A stretch of DNA of 64,000 bases from Streptomyces sp. AP-93 (GTDB lineage: Bacteria > Actinomycetota > Actinomycetes > Streptomycetales > Streptomycetaceae): contig NZ_JALGBX010000034.1 in assembly GCF_022808175.1 (NCBI RefSeq), positions 1 to 64,000 on the forward strand. Direction: 5' to 3'. Each line of letters starts with the position of its first letter. The first letter of the stretch is position 1. The notes under the pieces were generated by a model, which saw only the letters and a program-made list of their open reading frames with translations, was not told the DNA's origin and ran no database searches. Of this stretch, positions 1 to 8,955 are shown piece by piece. Both the position numbers and the translations under genes were made by a program.

Positions 1-80
1 AGGTCGTTCGTCACACATCGACGTTGGACGCCCTCGTCTCATGTCCGCAGGCGATCCCTTGGACTCATTCATCTAGGCGG

Positions 81-617
81 TCAGTGCGGGGACTGGAGGT
101 CCTCTACGCGGTCCAGGAGGCGGGTGAGCATGTCGCCCAGCACGCCTCGCTCCGCCGTGGAGAGGTCCTGGAGGAGGTCCTCCTCGAAGACCGTCGCCGC
201 GCGCATCGCGTCCAGCCACTTGCTGCGGCCTTCCGCGGTGAGCTCCACGATCACGCGCACGCGGTTGTTCTCGTCCCGCTCGCGCGTGACCAGTCCTTCC
301 GCCGTCATGCGGTCGATCCGGTGGGTCATCGCCGCCGGCGTGAGGCCCAGCTGCTTCGCGAGCTCGCTCGGGCCCATCCGGTACGGGGCTCCGGACAGGA
401 CGAGGGCCTTGAGGACCTCCCACTCCGCGTTGCTGATGCCCAGAGCCGCCGTCTGACGGCCGTACGCGACGTTCATGCGGCGGTTCAGGCGGCTGAGGGC
501 CGATACGACCTTCTCGACCTGGGGGTCGAGGTCCTGGAACTCGCGCTGATAGACGGCGATCTGTTCGTCGAGGCTCGGCTCGTGGACGGGCGCAGTGCCG
601 TCGGGGGTGTCACCCAT
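81..617 (-). CDS. MarR family transcriptional regulator
   Basis: A 178-residue winged-helix repressor of the MarR family, expected to bind DNA as a dimer and release it on binding a small ligand. The winged helix spans about residues 59-130, with the recognition helix near 92-106 (GLTPAAMTHRIDRM) and a wing containing RERDENNRV. The ATG at 617 is chosen because translation from 713 would add 32 residues unlike the family. It is divergent from the MFS exporter at 729 with 111 bp between starts, the usual layout for a regulator of its neighbour. From memory, the S. coelicolor pair SCO4122/SCO4121 was reported as a MarR-controlled multidrug exporter. Family call firm; ligand unknown. Confidence 0.9.
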   Translation of the reverse strand: MGDTPDGTAPVHEPSLDEQIAVYQREFQDLDPQVEKVVSALSRLNRRMNVAYGRQTAALGISNAEWEVLKALVLSGAPYRMGPSELAKQLGLTPAAMTHRIDRMTAEGLVTRERDENNRVRVIVELTAEGRSKWLDAMRAATVFEEDLLQDLSTAERGVLGDMLTRLLDRVEDLQSPH

Positions 618-691
618 GAGTCGAAGTATGGCACGGGGTCGTTGGCGTCTAACTCCTTCGGTGTGTAGTGTTAAGGATCGAACTTTAGGTA

Positions 692-702
692 TGAAGTCTT
701 CA
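692..702. promoter_or_regulatory. Short dyad between marR and MFS gene
   Basis: TGAAG-T-CTTCA is a perfect 5-bp inverted repeat in the marR/MFS divergent promoter, about 27 bases before the MFS start. Location and symmetry suit a MarR operator, but such a short dyad could occur by chance. Confidence 0.35.
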
Positions 703-728
703 AGCTTCAGCAATCAAGGTGGTGAGAA

Positions 729-2015
729 GTGACCAAGGTGATGGGCGCTGCGATGCGGAGGATCCAGGCCGGGAACGCGTTGACCGCGTTCGGTATCGGC
801 TTCACGGTTCCGTTCCTCTACGTCTACGCGGCGAAGGTGCGAGAACTGGACCCCATGTGGGCGACGGGTACGTTCATGGCGTTCGCCCTCGGCGCGCTTC
901 TCGCGCTGCCCTTCACCGGGCGGGTGATCGACCGGCGCGGACCGGTCCCCGTCGTCATCGGTGCGGCCGTCGTCGCCTCGTTCGGCGCACTGTCGCTCGG
1001 GCTCTCCACGGGCGTGGTCGCGATCCTGCTCTCCGCGCTCGCGCTGGGTGCCGGCCAGGCCGTCATGCAGCCCGCGCTGGCCACGATGATCGTGCGGTGC
1101 TCCACCCCGTCCACCCGGACCCGTGCCTTCGCCCTCCAGTTCTTCATGCAGAACCTGGGTCTGGGCATCGGCGGGCTGATCGGCGGGCTCATCGTCGACG
1201 AGAGCCGTCCCGGCAGCTTCACCCTGCTCTTCAGCATCGAGGCCGTGATGTTCCTGGTGCTGGCCGGGGTCATCGCCACCGTGCGGATGCCTCAGGTGCC
1301 CGCCATCAGCAGCGCGCTGGCCAAGGACGCCGCCCAGGCGGGCGGCGGCTGGAAGCGGCTGATGGAACACAAGGCGATGGTGCAGTTCTGCATTCTCGGG
1401 TTTGTTCTGTTCTTCGCCTGTTACGGACAGTTCGAGTCGGGTCTCGCCGCCTTCGGTACCGAGGCCGCCGGGATCTCCCCGTCCACGCTCGGTTTCGCGC
1501 TCGCCGCCAACACCGGTGCGATCGTGCTCGCCCAGTTCGTCGTGCTGCGGCTGGTGGAGAACCACCGCCGGTCCCGCGTGATCGCGCTCGTCGGTCTGCT
1601 CTGGACCGTGGCGTGGATCATCGCCGCGTTCTCCGGGCTGGGGCACGGCAGCACGGTCATGGCCGCCGCCGCGTTCGTGACCACGTACGCCCTCTTCGGC
1701 ATCGGCGAGGCCATGCTGTCGCCGACGCTGGCGCCGCTGGTGGCCGACCTGGCGCCGGAGGGGTCCGTGGGCCAGTACAACTCGGCCTTCGCGCTGGTCA
1801 AGCAGATGGCTCTGGCGCTCGGGCCGCTCGGTGTGCCGCTGGCCGCTGGCGTGCCGATGCTCTACATCGGGATCTTCGTCCTGGTCTCGCTCGGCATCGC
1901 CGGGCTGGCGCTGCGGCTCGGCAAGCAGCTGACGCCCGTGCAGGACAACCCGTCGCTGGCCGGCAGCACCGTCGTGGTGAAGCGGGTGAAGGACGCCGAG
2001 CCCGTGCACGCGTAG
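729..2015 (+). CDS. MFS drug-efflux transporter
   Basis: A 428-residue major facilitator protein with twelve evident hydrophobic segments, a proton-driven exporter of the inner membrane. The loop between helices 2 and 3 carries GRVIDRRGP (about residues 57-65), the MFS motif A in which the Asp and the basic residues are conserved. The GTG at 729 follows a GGTGG ribosome-binding stretch. The gene is divergent from a MarR regulator, which suggests substrate-induced expression. It is likely the counterpart of S. coelicolor SCO4121, reported to extrude several antibiotics. Substrates cannot be read from the sequence. Confidence 0.9.
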   Translation: MTKVMGAAMRRIQAGNALTAFGIGFTVPFLYVYAAKVRELDPMWATGTFMAFALGALLALPFTGRVIDRRGPVPVVIGAAVVASFGALSLGLSTGVVAILLSALALGAGQAVMQPALATMIVRCSTPSTRTRAFALQFFMQNLGLGIGGLIGGLIVDESRPGSFTLLFSIEAVMFLVLAGVIATVRMPQVPAISSALAKDAAQAGGGWKRLMEHKAMVQFCILGFVLFFACYGQFESGLAAFGTEAAGISPSTLGFALAANTGAIVLAQFVVLRLVENHRRSRVIALVGLLWTVAWIIAAFSGLGHGSTVMAAAAFVTTYALFGIGEAMLSPTLAPLVADLAPEGSVGQYNSAFALVKQMALALGPLGVPLAAGVPMLYIGIFVLVSLGIAGLALRLGKQLTPVQDNPSLAGSTVVVKRVKDAEPVHA

Positions 2016-2030
2016 GGAAGCAAGAGAGAA

Positions 2031-2055
2031 GGCCCCGGTCCTGTGGACCGGGGCC
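2031..2055. terminator. Bidirectional stem-loop terminator
   Basis: An 11-bp perfect stem (GGCCCCGGTCC / GGACCGGGGCC) with a 3-base loop sits between the convergent MFS and phosphatase genes, flanked by A-rich and T-rich ends. It probably stops both transcripts. Confidence 0.85.
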
Positions 2056-2069
2056 GTCTTCGTGTGTGG

Positions 2070-3905
2070 CTACGGGGCCTTGTCGGGGAGGGCGAACTCG
2101 CACCAGACGGCCTTGCCGCCGCCCGGGGTGCGGCGGGAGCCCCAGGCCGAGGCGATGGTGGCGACGATGGAGATGCCGCGGCCGGTCTCGTCGGCCGGTT
2201 CGGCGCGGCGGCGGCGCGGGAGGTGGTCGTCCCCGTCGGTGACTTCGATGATCAGCCGGCGGTCGGTGCGGCGCAGCCGCAGGCGCATGGGCGGGGTGCC
2301 GTGCTGGAGGGAGTTCGCGACCAGCTCGCTCGCGGCCAGGACTCCGAGGTCGCACAGCTCCACCGGGAAGCGCCAGGAGGCGAGAACGCCCTGGGCGAAG
2401 GCGCGGGCGCGCGGGGCGGCCTCGATGCCGCCGAGGAGTTCCAGGGCGGCGTTGTGGAAGAGCTCGGCGTCGGCGCCGGTGCGGGCGGGCTGCTGGAGGA
2501 CCATCACGGCGACGTCGTCGTCGTGGTCGGCGTCGACCCCGAGGGCGCGCATCAGGCGGTCGCAGATGACGGCGGGGGTGCCCTGGGCGCCGGAGAGGGC
2601 ACGCTCCAGGGCGGCGACGCCCTCGTCGATGTCCTCGCCGCGGCGCTCGACCAGGCCGTCCGTATAGAGGACGGCGGTGGAGCCGGGGCCCAGCGCGATG
2701 GTGCCCGAGGTGTGCAGCCAGCCGCCGGTGCCGAGCGGCGGGCCGGTGGGGTCGGCGGCGCGGCGGACGGTGCCGTCCTCGTCGCGGACGAGGATCGGGA
2801 GGTGGCCGGCGGAGGCGTACGCGAGGAGGCCCTCGTTGGGGTCGTGGACGGCGTAGACGCAGGTGGCGATCTGGCTGGCGTCGATCTCGGCCGCGAGGCC
2901 GTCGAGGAGCTGGAGGACCTCGTGCGGGGGCAGGTCGAGGCGGGCGTACGCGCGGACCGCGGTGCGGAGCTGGCCCATGACGGCGGCGGCGCGGACGCCG
3001 CGGCCCATGACGTCGCCGATGACGAGCGCCGTGCGGCCGGCGCCGAGGGTGATGACGTCGTACCAGTCGCCGCCGACGGCGGCTTCGGTGCCGCCGGGCT
3101 GGTAGGTGGCGGCGACGCGCAGGTCGTCGGGCTGTTCGAGCTCCTGGGGGAGGAGGGAGCGCTGGAGGGTGACGGCGGCCTCGCGCTGGCGGCGCTCGCT
3201 GGCGCGCAGCCGCTCGACGGCCTCGGCGTGGTCGGTGACGTCGGCGAGGTGGATCAGGACGCCGCTGCCGGTGTGGGCTTCGGCTTCGCTGTCGGATGCT
3301 GCGGTGCCGGTGTTGGTGTTGGCGTGGGAGTGGGCGGTGGCCCCGTCGGCGTCGGCCTTGGTCTTGGGGAACTCGATCGGGGTGCAGGTGACCGTGTACG
3401 AGTTGGTGCCGCCGGGTGCGGTGCGGTTCTTGGCCGTACGGGGCTTGCCGCTGCGCTGGACCTGGTCAAGGAGCGGGAGCAGGCCGAGCTCGCCGAGCTC
3501 GGGGAGGGCCAGGTGCGCGGGGGCGCCGGGGGCGCGGGCACCGAAGCCGGCGGTGTAGGCGTCGTTGACGTAGGCGACGCGGTGCTCGGGGCCGTGCACG
3601 AGGGCGACGAGGGCCGGGAGGCGGTCGAGGACGTCGCGTACGGAGAGCTCGTCGAGGGAGGGTGCGGGGGTCCCCGTACCGTCGGTGGCGGCCGGGGCGC
3701 AGGCGGCGCCGGGGCCGGAACCGGTGCCCCGGACCGTGGGGTCGGCGGGGCAGCCGTCGGGGCTGGTCGCGGAATGGCCGGCGGCGCCGCGGGCGGCCGG
3801 GACCGAGCCCTCGCCCCGTTTGGCCTGGGCGGCGGCGTGTTCGGACCGGGCGGCGGCGCGACGCTGCGTTCCGGGGAACCGGGCGCTCCAGCGCGTGAAG
3901 TTCAC
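2070..3905 (-). CDS. PAS-PP2C(SpoIIE)-HATPase regulatory phosphatase
   Basis: A 611-residue three-module signalling protein. A PAS-like domain occupies roughly residues 85-175. A SpoIIE/RsbU-type PP2C domain follows, with GGDWYDV and IGDVMGRG supplying the metal-binding aspartates. A GHKL ATPase like the RsbW anti-sigma kinases ends the protein, with N-box ASELVANSLQHG and G-box DETGRGISIV. Phosphatase plus kinase-like domain in one chain suggests control of an anti-sigma-factor antagonist. The GTG at 3905 is preferred over the 3968 start because GAGG lies upstream and the protein then opens with NFTRWSAR. No antagonist gene is adjacent, so the partner is unknown. Confidence 0.88.
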   Translation of the reverse strand: MNFTRWSARFPGTQRRAAARSEHAAAQAKRGEGSVPAARGAAGHSATSPDGCPADPTVRGTGSGPGAACAPAATDGTGTPAPSLDELSVRDVLDRLPALVALVHGPEHRVAYVNDAYTAGFGARAPGAPAHLALPELGELGLLPLLDQVQRSGKPRTAKNRTAPGGTNSYTVTCTPIEFPKTKADADGATAHSHANTNTGTAASDSEAEAHTGSGVLIHLADVTDHAEAVERLRASERRQREAAVTLQRSLLPQELEQPDDLRVAATYQPGGTEAAVGGDWYDVITLGAGRTALVIGDVMGRGVRAAAVMGQLRTAVRAYARLDLPPHEVLQLLDGLAAEIDASQIATCVYAVHDPNEGLLAYASAGHLPILVRDEDGTVRRAADPTGPPLGTGGWLHTSGTIALGPGSTAVLYTDGLVERRGEDIDEGVAALERALSGAQGTPAVICDRLMRALGVDADHDDDVAVMVLQQPARTGADAELFHNAALELLGGIEAAPRARAFAQGVLASWRFPVELCDLGVLAASELVANSLQHGTPPMRLRLRRTDRRLIIEVTDGDDHLPRRRRAEPADETGRGISIVATIASAWGSRRTPGGGKAVWCEFALPDKAP

Positions 3906-4052
3906 TGCGTTCAAGCCTCGTGGTGTCGCTCGTGGTCGCTGTGTCACTCGGTGGCGATCGGGTGGCACTCGGATGTCACGCTGATGTCACTCTGTGCAGG
4001 TGTGAGCCCACCTATGGTCACACGTCCAGTGTGGCCGACGGGACTGACAGCA

Positions 4053-5444
4053 TCAGCCTTCGCTCTTCTTCGGAGGGTCCTTGGGGCCTCCGCCCGCCGC
4101 GAGTTCGAATTCTGCTCTGGGGTGTTCGAGGGATCCCAGCGAGACGATCTCACGCTTGAAGAGGCCGGAGAGCGTCCATTCGGCGAGCACGCGCGTCTTG
4201 CGGTTCAGCGTCGGGACGCGGCTGAGGTGGTAGGCGCGGTGCATGAGCCAGGCCGGGTAGCCCTTGAGTTTGCGGCCGTAGATGTGGGCGACGCCCTTGT
4301 GGAGTCCGAGGGAGGCCACGGATCCCGCGTACTTGTGGGCGTACTCGGTGAGGAGTCCGCCGCGCAGGGACGAGACGAGGTTGTCGGCGAGGACCTTGGC
4401 CTGGCGGACGGCGTGCTGGGCGTTGGGGGCGCAGGGGACGCCCTTCTCCGCGGCCGTGATGTCGGGGACGGAGGCGGCGTCACCGGCGGCCCACGCGTGC
4501 TCGACTCCTTCGACGGTGAGGAAGGAGGTGCAGGCGAGGCGGCCGCGCTCGGTCTTGGGCAGGTCGCTGGCGGCGAGGATCGGGTGCGGTTTGACGCCGG
4601 CGGTCCACACGACGGTGCGGGTGGGGAAGCGGGCGCCGTCGCTGAGGACGGCGATCCGGTTCTCGCAGGATTCGAGCCGGGTCTCCAGGCGCAGGTCGAT
4701 GCCGCGGCGGCGCAGTTCGCGGATCGTGTACGTGCCCATCTCGGGGCCGACCTCGGGGAGGATCCGGTCGCTGGCCTCGACCAGCACCCACTTCATGTCC
4801 TCGGGCTTGACGTTGTGGTAGTAGCGGGCGGCGTAGCGGGCCATGTCCTCCAGCTCGCCGAGTGCCTCGACGCCGGCGTAGCCGCCGCCGACGAACACGA
4901 AGGTGAGGGCGGCGTCGCGCAGGGCGGGATCGCGGGTGGAGGAGGCGATGTCCATCTGTTCGATGACGTGGTTGCGCAGGCCGATGGCCTCTTCCACCGT
5001 CTTGAATCCGATGGCGTATTCGGCGAGTCCCGGAATGGGGAGCGTGCGGGAGACGGAGCCGGGGGCGAGGACCAGTTCGTCGTACTCGATCTCCACGGGG
5101 CCTGCGCCCTCCTCGTCGGTGGCGAGGGTGGTGACGGTCGCGGTCCGGGCGGCGTGGTCGATGCGGCGGGCCTCGCCGATGACGATGCGGCACTTCGGCA
5201 GGACGCGGCGCAGCGGGACCACGACGTGGCGCGGGGAAATGGAGCCGGCGGCCGCCTCCGGGAGGAAGGGCTGGTACGTCATGTACGGCTCGGGAGTGAC
5301 CACCGTGACCTCGGCCTCGTCGGCTCTCAGCTTTCGCTGGAGCCTGAGCGCCGTGTACATGCCTACGTAGCCGCCGCCGACGATGAGGATCCGCGTGCGG
5401 GGCGGGGTACCGGGGGCCGTGCCCCGGGAGTTAGCAGCCTTCAC
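4053..5444 (-). CDS. Type II NADH dehydrogenase (NDH-2)
   Basis: A 463-residue FAD- and NAD(P)H-binding oxidoreductase that passes electrons from NADH to menaquinone at the inner face of the membrane without pumping protons. An N-terminal FAD Rossmann motif (ILIVGGGYVG, about residues 15-24), a second dinucleotide motif (FVFVGGGYAGVE, near 190) and a flavin-binding AAGDAASVPD near 320 are in the expected order. The GTG at 5444 is placed just before the Rossmann fold; the frame stays open upstream, so the start is moderately certain. It is divergent from atrA. The C-terminus has the hydrophobic and basic character usual for a membrane-bound NDH-2. Confidence 0.87.
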   Translation of the reverse strand: MKAANSRGTAPGTPPRTRILIVGGGYVGMYTALRLQRKLRADEAEVTVVTPEPYMTYQPFLPEAAAGSISPRHVVVPLRRVLPKCRIVIGEARRIDHAARTATVTTLATDEEGAGPVEIEYDELVLAPGSVSRTLPIPGLAEYAIGFKTVEEAIGLRNHVIEQMDIASSTRDPALRDAALTFVFVGGGYAGVEALGELEDMARYAARYYHNVKPEDMKWVLVEASDRILPEVGPEMGTYTIRELRRRGIDLRLETRLESCENRIAVLSDGARFPTRTVVWTAGVKPHPILAASDLPKTERGRLACTSFLTVEGVEHAWAAGDAASVPDITAAEKGVPCAPNAQHAVRQAKVLADNLVSSLRGGLLTEYAHKYAGSVASLGLHKGVAHIYGRKLKGYPAWLMHRAYHLSRVPTLNRKTRVLAEWTLSGLFKREIVSLGSLEHPRAEFELAAGGGPKDPPKKSEG

Positions 5445-5788
5445 CGTCCCATGACGCAACGTGGCCGGGAGTTTGTCCACAGGCCTGACAAATTGTGTGA
5501 CCGGAGTGGACGGCGGGGCGAGGTTGTCGGGGGGGTGGATGAAGGGGAAAGTGCGCAGGTCAGACGGTGCGGAATGAGCGATTCTGGGGGCTTCGAACGG
5601 AAAATTGAGGGTGAATGCTCCGATCGGGCGGTGGTCCGTCCGGGGCTGCCTCTTCTGAATTGACTCTGGCTCAACTATGTTCGTAACTCGTCGAGGAGTA
5701 GGACCAGGGCCCTCATGACCGTGGCCCCCCTCGACTTGAAGGCGGGGAGTGTCTCCGGGGGGAGACAAATGATTACCGGGGGATACAT

Positions 5789-6589
5789 ATGCACATTTCC
5801 GATTTCCATGGTTCTGCCACCGCTCTGTCGTCGGCCGCTTCCGCGACCGACAACCATGGGCGGCTGATGGCCGGCGGCGCCACGACGCACGGCGTGGGCC
5901 GCTCCACGCCGCTGCGCGTCGACGCACAGCGCAACCTCGAACACGTACTTCGCGCCGCCCGCGAGGTCTTCGGCGAGCTCGGCTACGGCGCTCCGATGGA
6001 GGACGTCGCACGACGCGCGCGGGTGGGCGTCGGCACCGTGTACCGACGGTTCCCGAGCAAGGACGTCCTGGTCCGGCGGATAGCCGAAGAGGAGACCTCG
6101 CGACTGACCGAGCAGGCCCGCACCGCACTCGGCCAGGAGGAGGAGCCGTGGCAGGCGCTGTCGCGCTTCCTGCGCACCTCCGTCGCCTCGGGCGCCGGGC
6201 GGCTGCTGCCTCCGCAGGTGCTGCGGGTCGGCGGGCCCGGTGAGGACGGCGCCGACGGGACGGACGGCGAGGCCGCGCGGGTTCCGCACCAGCGTCAGGT
6301 CCTCGCGGCCGGCGGTGCGCCCGACCTGCGGGTCGTCGGCGCCGCTCGGACCGGCCTGGACGACGAGCCCTCGGAGGACGCGGGCGCGGGCGAGCTGCTG
6401 GAGGTCGTCGGCCGCCTCGTCGACCGGGCCCGGGAGGCCGGTGCGCTGCGCACCGATGTCACGGTGGCCGATGTGCTGCTGGTGATAGCGACGGCCGCGC
6501 CCGCGCTGCCGGACGCGGCGCAGCAGGCGGCGGCTTCCGCGCGGCTGCTCGACATCCTGCTCGAAGGGCTGCGGTCCCGGACGGCGTAG
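5789..6589 (+). CDS. atrA: TetR-family regulator, AtrA type
   Basis: A 266-residue TetR protein. A disordered 40-residue N-terminus precedes the DNA-binding domain, whose helix-turn-helix lies at about residues 71-90 and ends in VGTVYRRFPSKD. The C-terminal ligand/dimer domain is poorly conserved, as usual. The ATG follows GGGGGA at a suitable distance. Divergence from an NADH dehydrogenase and placement two genes from a SpoIIE-type phosphatase match the locus of AtrA (SCO4118), the S. coelicolor activator of actII-ORF4 and other pathway regulators. The name rests on this context plus the family; TetR call very firm, orthology likely. Confidence 0.78.
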   Translation: MHISDFHGSATALSSAASATDNHGRLMAGGATTHGVGRSTPLRVDAQRNLEHVLRAAREVFGELGYGAPMEDVARRARVGVGTVYRRFPSKDVLVRRIAEEETSRLTEQARTALGQEEEPWQALSRFLRTSVASGAGRLLPPQVLRVGGPGEDGADGTDGEAARVPHQRQVLAAGGAPDLRVVGAARTGLDDEPSEDAGAGELLEVVGRLVDRAREAGALRTDVTVADVLLVIATAAPALPDAAQQAAASARLLDILLEGLRSRTA

Positions 6590-6603
6590 GCGCCGGCGGC
6601 GTC

Positions 6604-6650
6604 TCGGGTCTCAGGTCGGCTCGGGTCTCAGGTCGGCTCGGGTCTCAGGC
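6604..6650 (+). repeat. 17-bp tandem repeat downstream of atrA
   Basis: Nearly three copies of the unit TCGGGTCTCAGGTCGGC lie head to tail just after the atrA stop. No stem-loop is obvious. It is probably slippage-generated. Confidence 0.8.
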
Positions 6651-6855
6651 GGCGCAGGTCGGAAGGCTCTTTGGGGCGGCGGGCGTCAACCGGCTCCTTC
6701 CTGGGGGCTCTCCCTCGAACGGGTGAGGCTCCGTACGGCGATTCGTCGGGCTTGCCCGGATGAGTGGAAGGTGTGGAGACCGGTTCGGCGCGTGCCCGCC
6801 GTGTGACACGCTGGATCGGTGTACCGGTTGAGTGTGTCCTGCGAGGGCTTCCGCG

Positions 6856-8859
6856 ATGAGCGTTGACGGGCGGGAAGAGCCACACGGTGGCGCCGGCGGC
6901 GAGGTCGAGGCGGGCAGCCTGCCCGCGCGGCAGGTCCCGGCGCAGCGCGAACCGGGCGGCCGGCACGCCGCCGGAGCGACCGGGGAACTCCCGCCTTCCG
7001 ACGGGGACTTGATCGCCCGGATGCGCGGGGGTGACGACGGGGCCTACGAGGAACTGTTCCGCCGCCACTCCGATGCCGTGCGGCGCTATGCCCGTACCTG
7101 CTGCCGCGACGGGCACACCGCCGACGATCTGACGGCCGAGGTGTTCGCACGGACGCTCCAGGCCGTACGGGGCGGGGCGGGTCCGGACCAGTCGGTGCGC
7201 GCCTATCTGCTGACCACCGTGCGCCGGGTCGCCGCGGCCTGGGCGAAAACGGCCAAGCGGGAGCATCTGGTCGAGGACTTCGCGCTGTTCGCGGAGCAGG
7301 CCTCGGGGTCCGGCGACGGCACGGTCGGGCTGCCCGTTCGAGCAGGGGACGACACCCTCGAACTCGGCGCCGATGTGCGCGCCATGCACGAGGCCGAGCA
7401 GACCCTCGCGATGCAGGCCTTCCGAAGCCTGCCCGAGCGGTGGCAGGCCGTGCTCTGGCACACCACCGTCGAGGAGGCCTCGCCGAGCGCGATCGCCCCG
7501 CTCTTCGGGCTCAGCGCGAACGCCACCGCGGTCCTGGCCAGCCGGGCCCGCGAGGGACTCAAGCAGGCGTACCTCCAGGCCCATGTGAGCACCGCGCTGA
7601 GTTCCGGCGGGGACTGCGCCCGGTACGCCGACCGGCTGGGGGCCTATGCCCGCGGGGGCTTGCGGATGCGGGCCGAGCGGGGGCTGCGCAAGCACCTCGA
7701 GGAGTGCGCCCGGTGCCGGCTCGCCGCCGGGGAGCTCAAGGACGTCAACGCGGGCATTCCCGCGCTGCTGCCGGTCGCCGTCATCGGGTGGTTCGCCGCC
7801 GGGTACGCGGCCAAGGCGGCCGGAGTGGTGGCCGGCGGAGCCGTCGCCGCGGGTGGCGCCGGGGCTGCTGCCGCAGCCGCGGGCGGGTCCACGGCTGGTG
7901 CCGGGGCCGCCGGGGCCGGGGCTGCTGGTGGTGCCGCCGGTGGCGCCGCTGGTGGAGGCGGGGCCGGTGGGGTCGGCGGAGCCGTGGCTTCCGAGGGGCT
8001 GGGGCTGCCCGCCAAGGCGGCCATCGCCGCCGGGGTCGTGGTGGCCGCGGCCGCCGGGGTGGTGTTCGCGCTGGCCGGTGACGACGCCGCTCCGACCGTC
8101 CGCGCGAAGCCGGCTCCGGGCGTGGCCGTGCCGGTGCCGCGGAGTCCGGCCCCCGCCGCGCCGGAGCCCGGCCCGTCGCAGGCGCAGCCGTCGGCGGCAC
8201 GGGCATCCGTACCGCCCCCGAAGAAGCGGACGCCGCCGCCGCCGGTCGTCGCGCCGGCCGTGCCGGAGCCCTCGCGGAGCCCGGAGCGGTCCTCGCCCGC
8301 TCCGAGTCCCAGCCGGACCCCGGGTCCGAAGCCGAGCCCCACGCCGAGCCCCACGCCGAGTCCTACGCCGAGTCCGGTACCGCCGCCCAAGCCGACGCCT
8401 CCCAAGCCTTCGCCGCAGGCACCGCAGGGTTTCCGGCTCTCCTCACTGGGCCAGTCCGCCTACGGGAACCACGAAGGCCCCGAGATCGAGACCTGGCGGA
8501 GCAGCTGGGTGTGGCAGCGCTGGGGGCCGGTGATCGGCGGACAGCGCTTCGCGCACGGGATCACCGTCGGCTCCCGTTCCTCCGTGGAGATCACCCTCAA
8601 CCGCACGTGCGTCAGCTTCTCCGCGCGAGCCGGTGTGGACGGCATGTCGCTGCTCACGAACGGCACGGTCCGCTTCTCCGTGTACGCGGACGGGCAGCGG
8701 CTGTGGCAGTCCCGGGCGCTGGGCTACGAGGACCCGGCGGCGAAGGTGTCCGTCTCGCTCTCCGGGCACAAGACGCTGCGCCTGGTCGTGGAGCGCGCCG
8801 GTGGCGGCCGCCTGCCGACGCTGGCGAGCTGGGCCGACTCCGTCATCAGCTGCCGCTGA
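6856..8859 (+). CDS. One-piece ECF sigma factor with zinc finger, TM and NPCBM
   Basis: A 667-residue fusion. Sigma region 2 is near residues 55-130 (YEELFRRHSDAVRRYA, DDLTAEVFARTL) and region 4 near 175-240 (RSLPERWQAVLWHTTVEEAS). Next comes a ZAS-like zinc finger with the H-x3-C-x2-C signature (HLEECARC), a hydrophobic stretch (PVAVIGWFAAGYAAK), a Gly/Ala-rich segment, a second hydrophobic helix near 385-405, a Pro/Ser-rich linker, and a C-terminal NPCBM-like carbohydrate-binding domain (about 535-665). Sigma factor, anti-sigma element, membrane anchor and extracellular sensor are thus on one chain, which would need proteolysis or conformational change to free the sigma part. The ATG at 6856 has GAGGG 8 bases upstream. 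Similar long ECFs are known in actinobacteria. Confidence 0.88.
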   Translation: MSVDGREEPHGGAGGEVEAGSLPARQVPAQREPGGRHAAGATGELPPSDGDLIARMRGGDDGAYEELFRRHSDAVRRYARTCCRDGHTADDLTAEVFARTLQAVRGGAGPDQSVRAYLLTTVRRVAAAWAKTAKREHLVEDFALFAEQASGSGDGTVGLPVRAGDDTLELGADVRAMHEAEQTLAMQAFRSLPERWQAVLWHTTVEEASPSAIAPLFGLSANATAVLASRAREGLKQAYLQAHVSTALSSGGDCARYADRLGAYARGGLRMRAERGLRKHLEECARCRLAAGELKDVNAGIPALLPVAVIGWFAAGYAAKAAGVVAGGAVAAGGAGAAAAAAGGSTAGAGAAGAGAAGGAAGGAAGGGGAGGVGGAVASEGLGLPAKAAIAAGVVVAAAAGVVFALAGDDAAPTVRAKPAPGVAVPVPRSPAPAAPEPGPSQAQPSAARASVPPPKKRTPPPPVVAPAVPEPSRSPERSSPAPSPSRTPGPKPSPTPSPTPSPTPSPVPPPKPTPPKPSPQAPQGFRLSSLGQSAYGNHEGPEIETWRSSWVWQRWGPVIGGQRFAHGITVGSRSSVEITLNRTCVSFSARAGVDGMSLLTNGTVRFSVYADGQRLWQSRALGYEDPAAKVSVSLSGHKTLRLVVERAGGGRLPTLASWADSVISCR

Positions 8860-8955
8860 GGTTCCCCGCGGTCGGAGGCCTCGCCGGGCCTGCGGCCTGC
8901 GGCAACGAGCAGTGCGCCGTGGGCATGGTTCGGGCCCGGGGTCGGGGACCGGCGG

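Noticed and set aside
2043..5663. A 1206-codon plus-strand open frame
   Set aside because: It lies antisense to the phosphatase and NADH dehydrogenase genes and is a by-product of high G+C codon bias; its translation is Gly/Ala/Val/Asp low complexity without domains.
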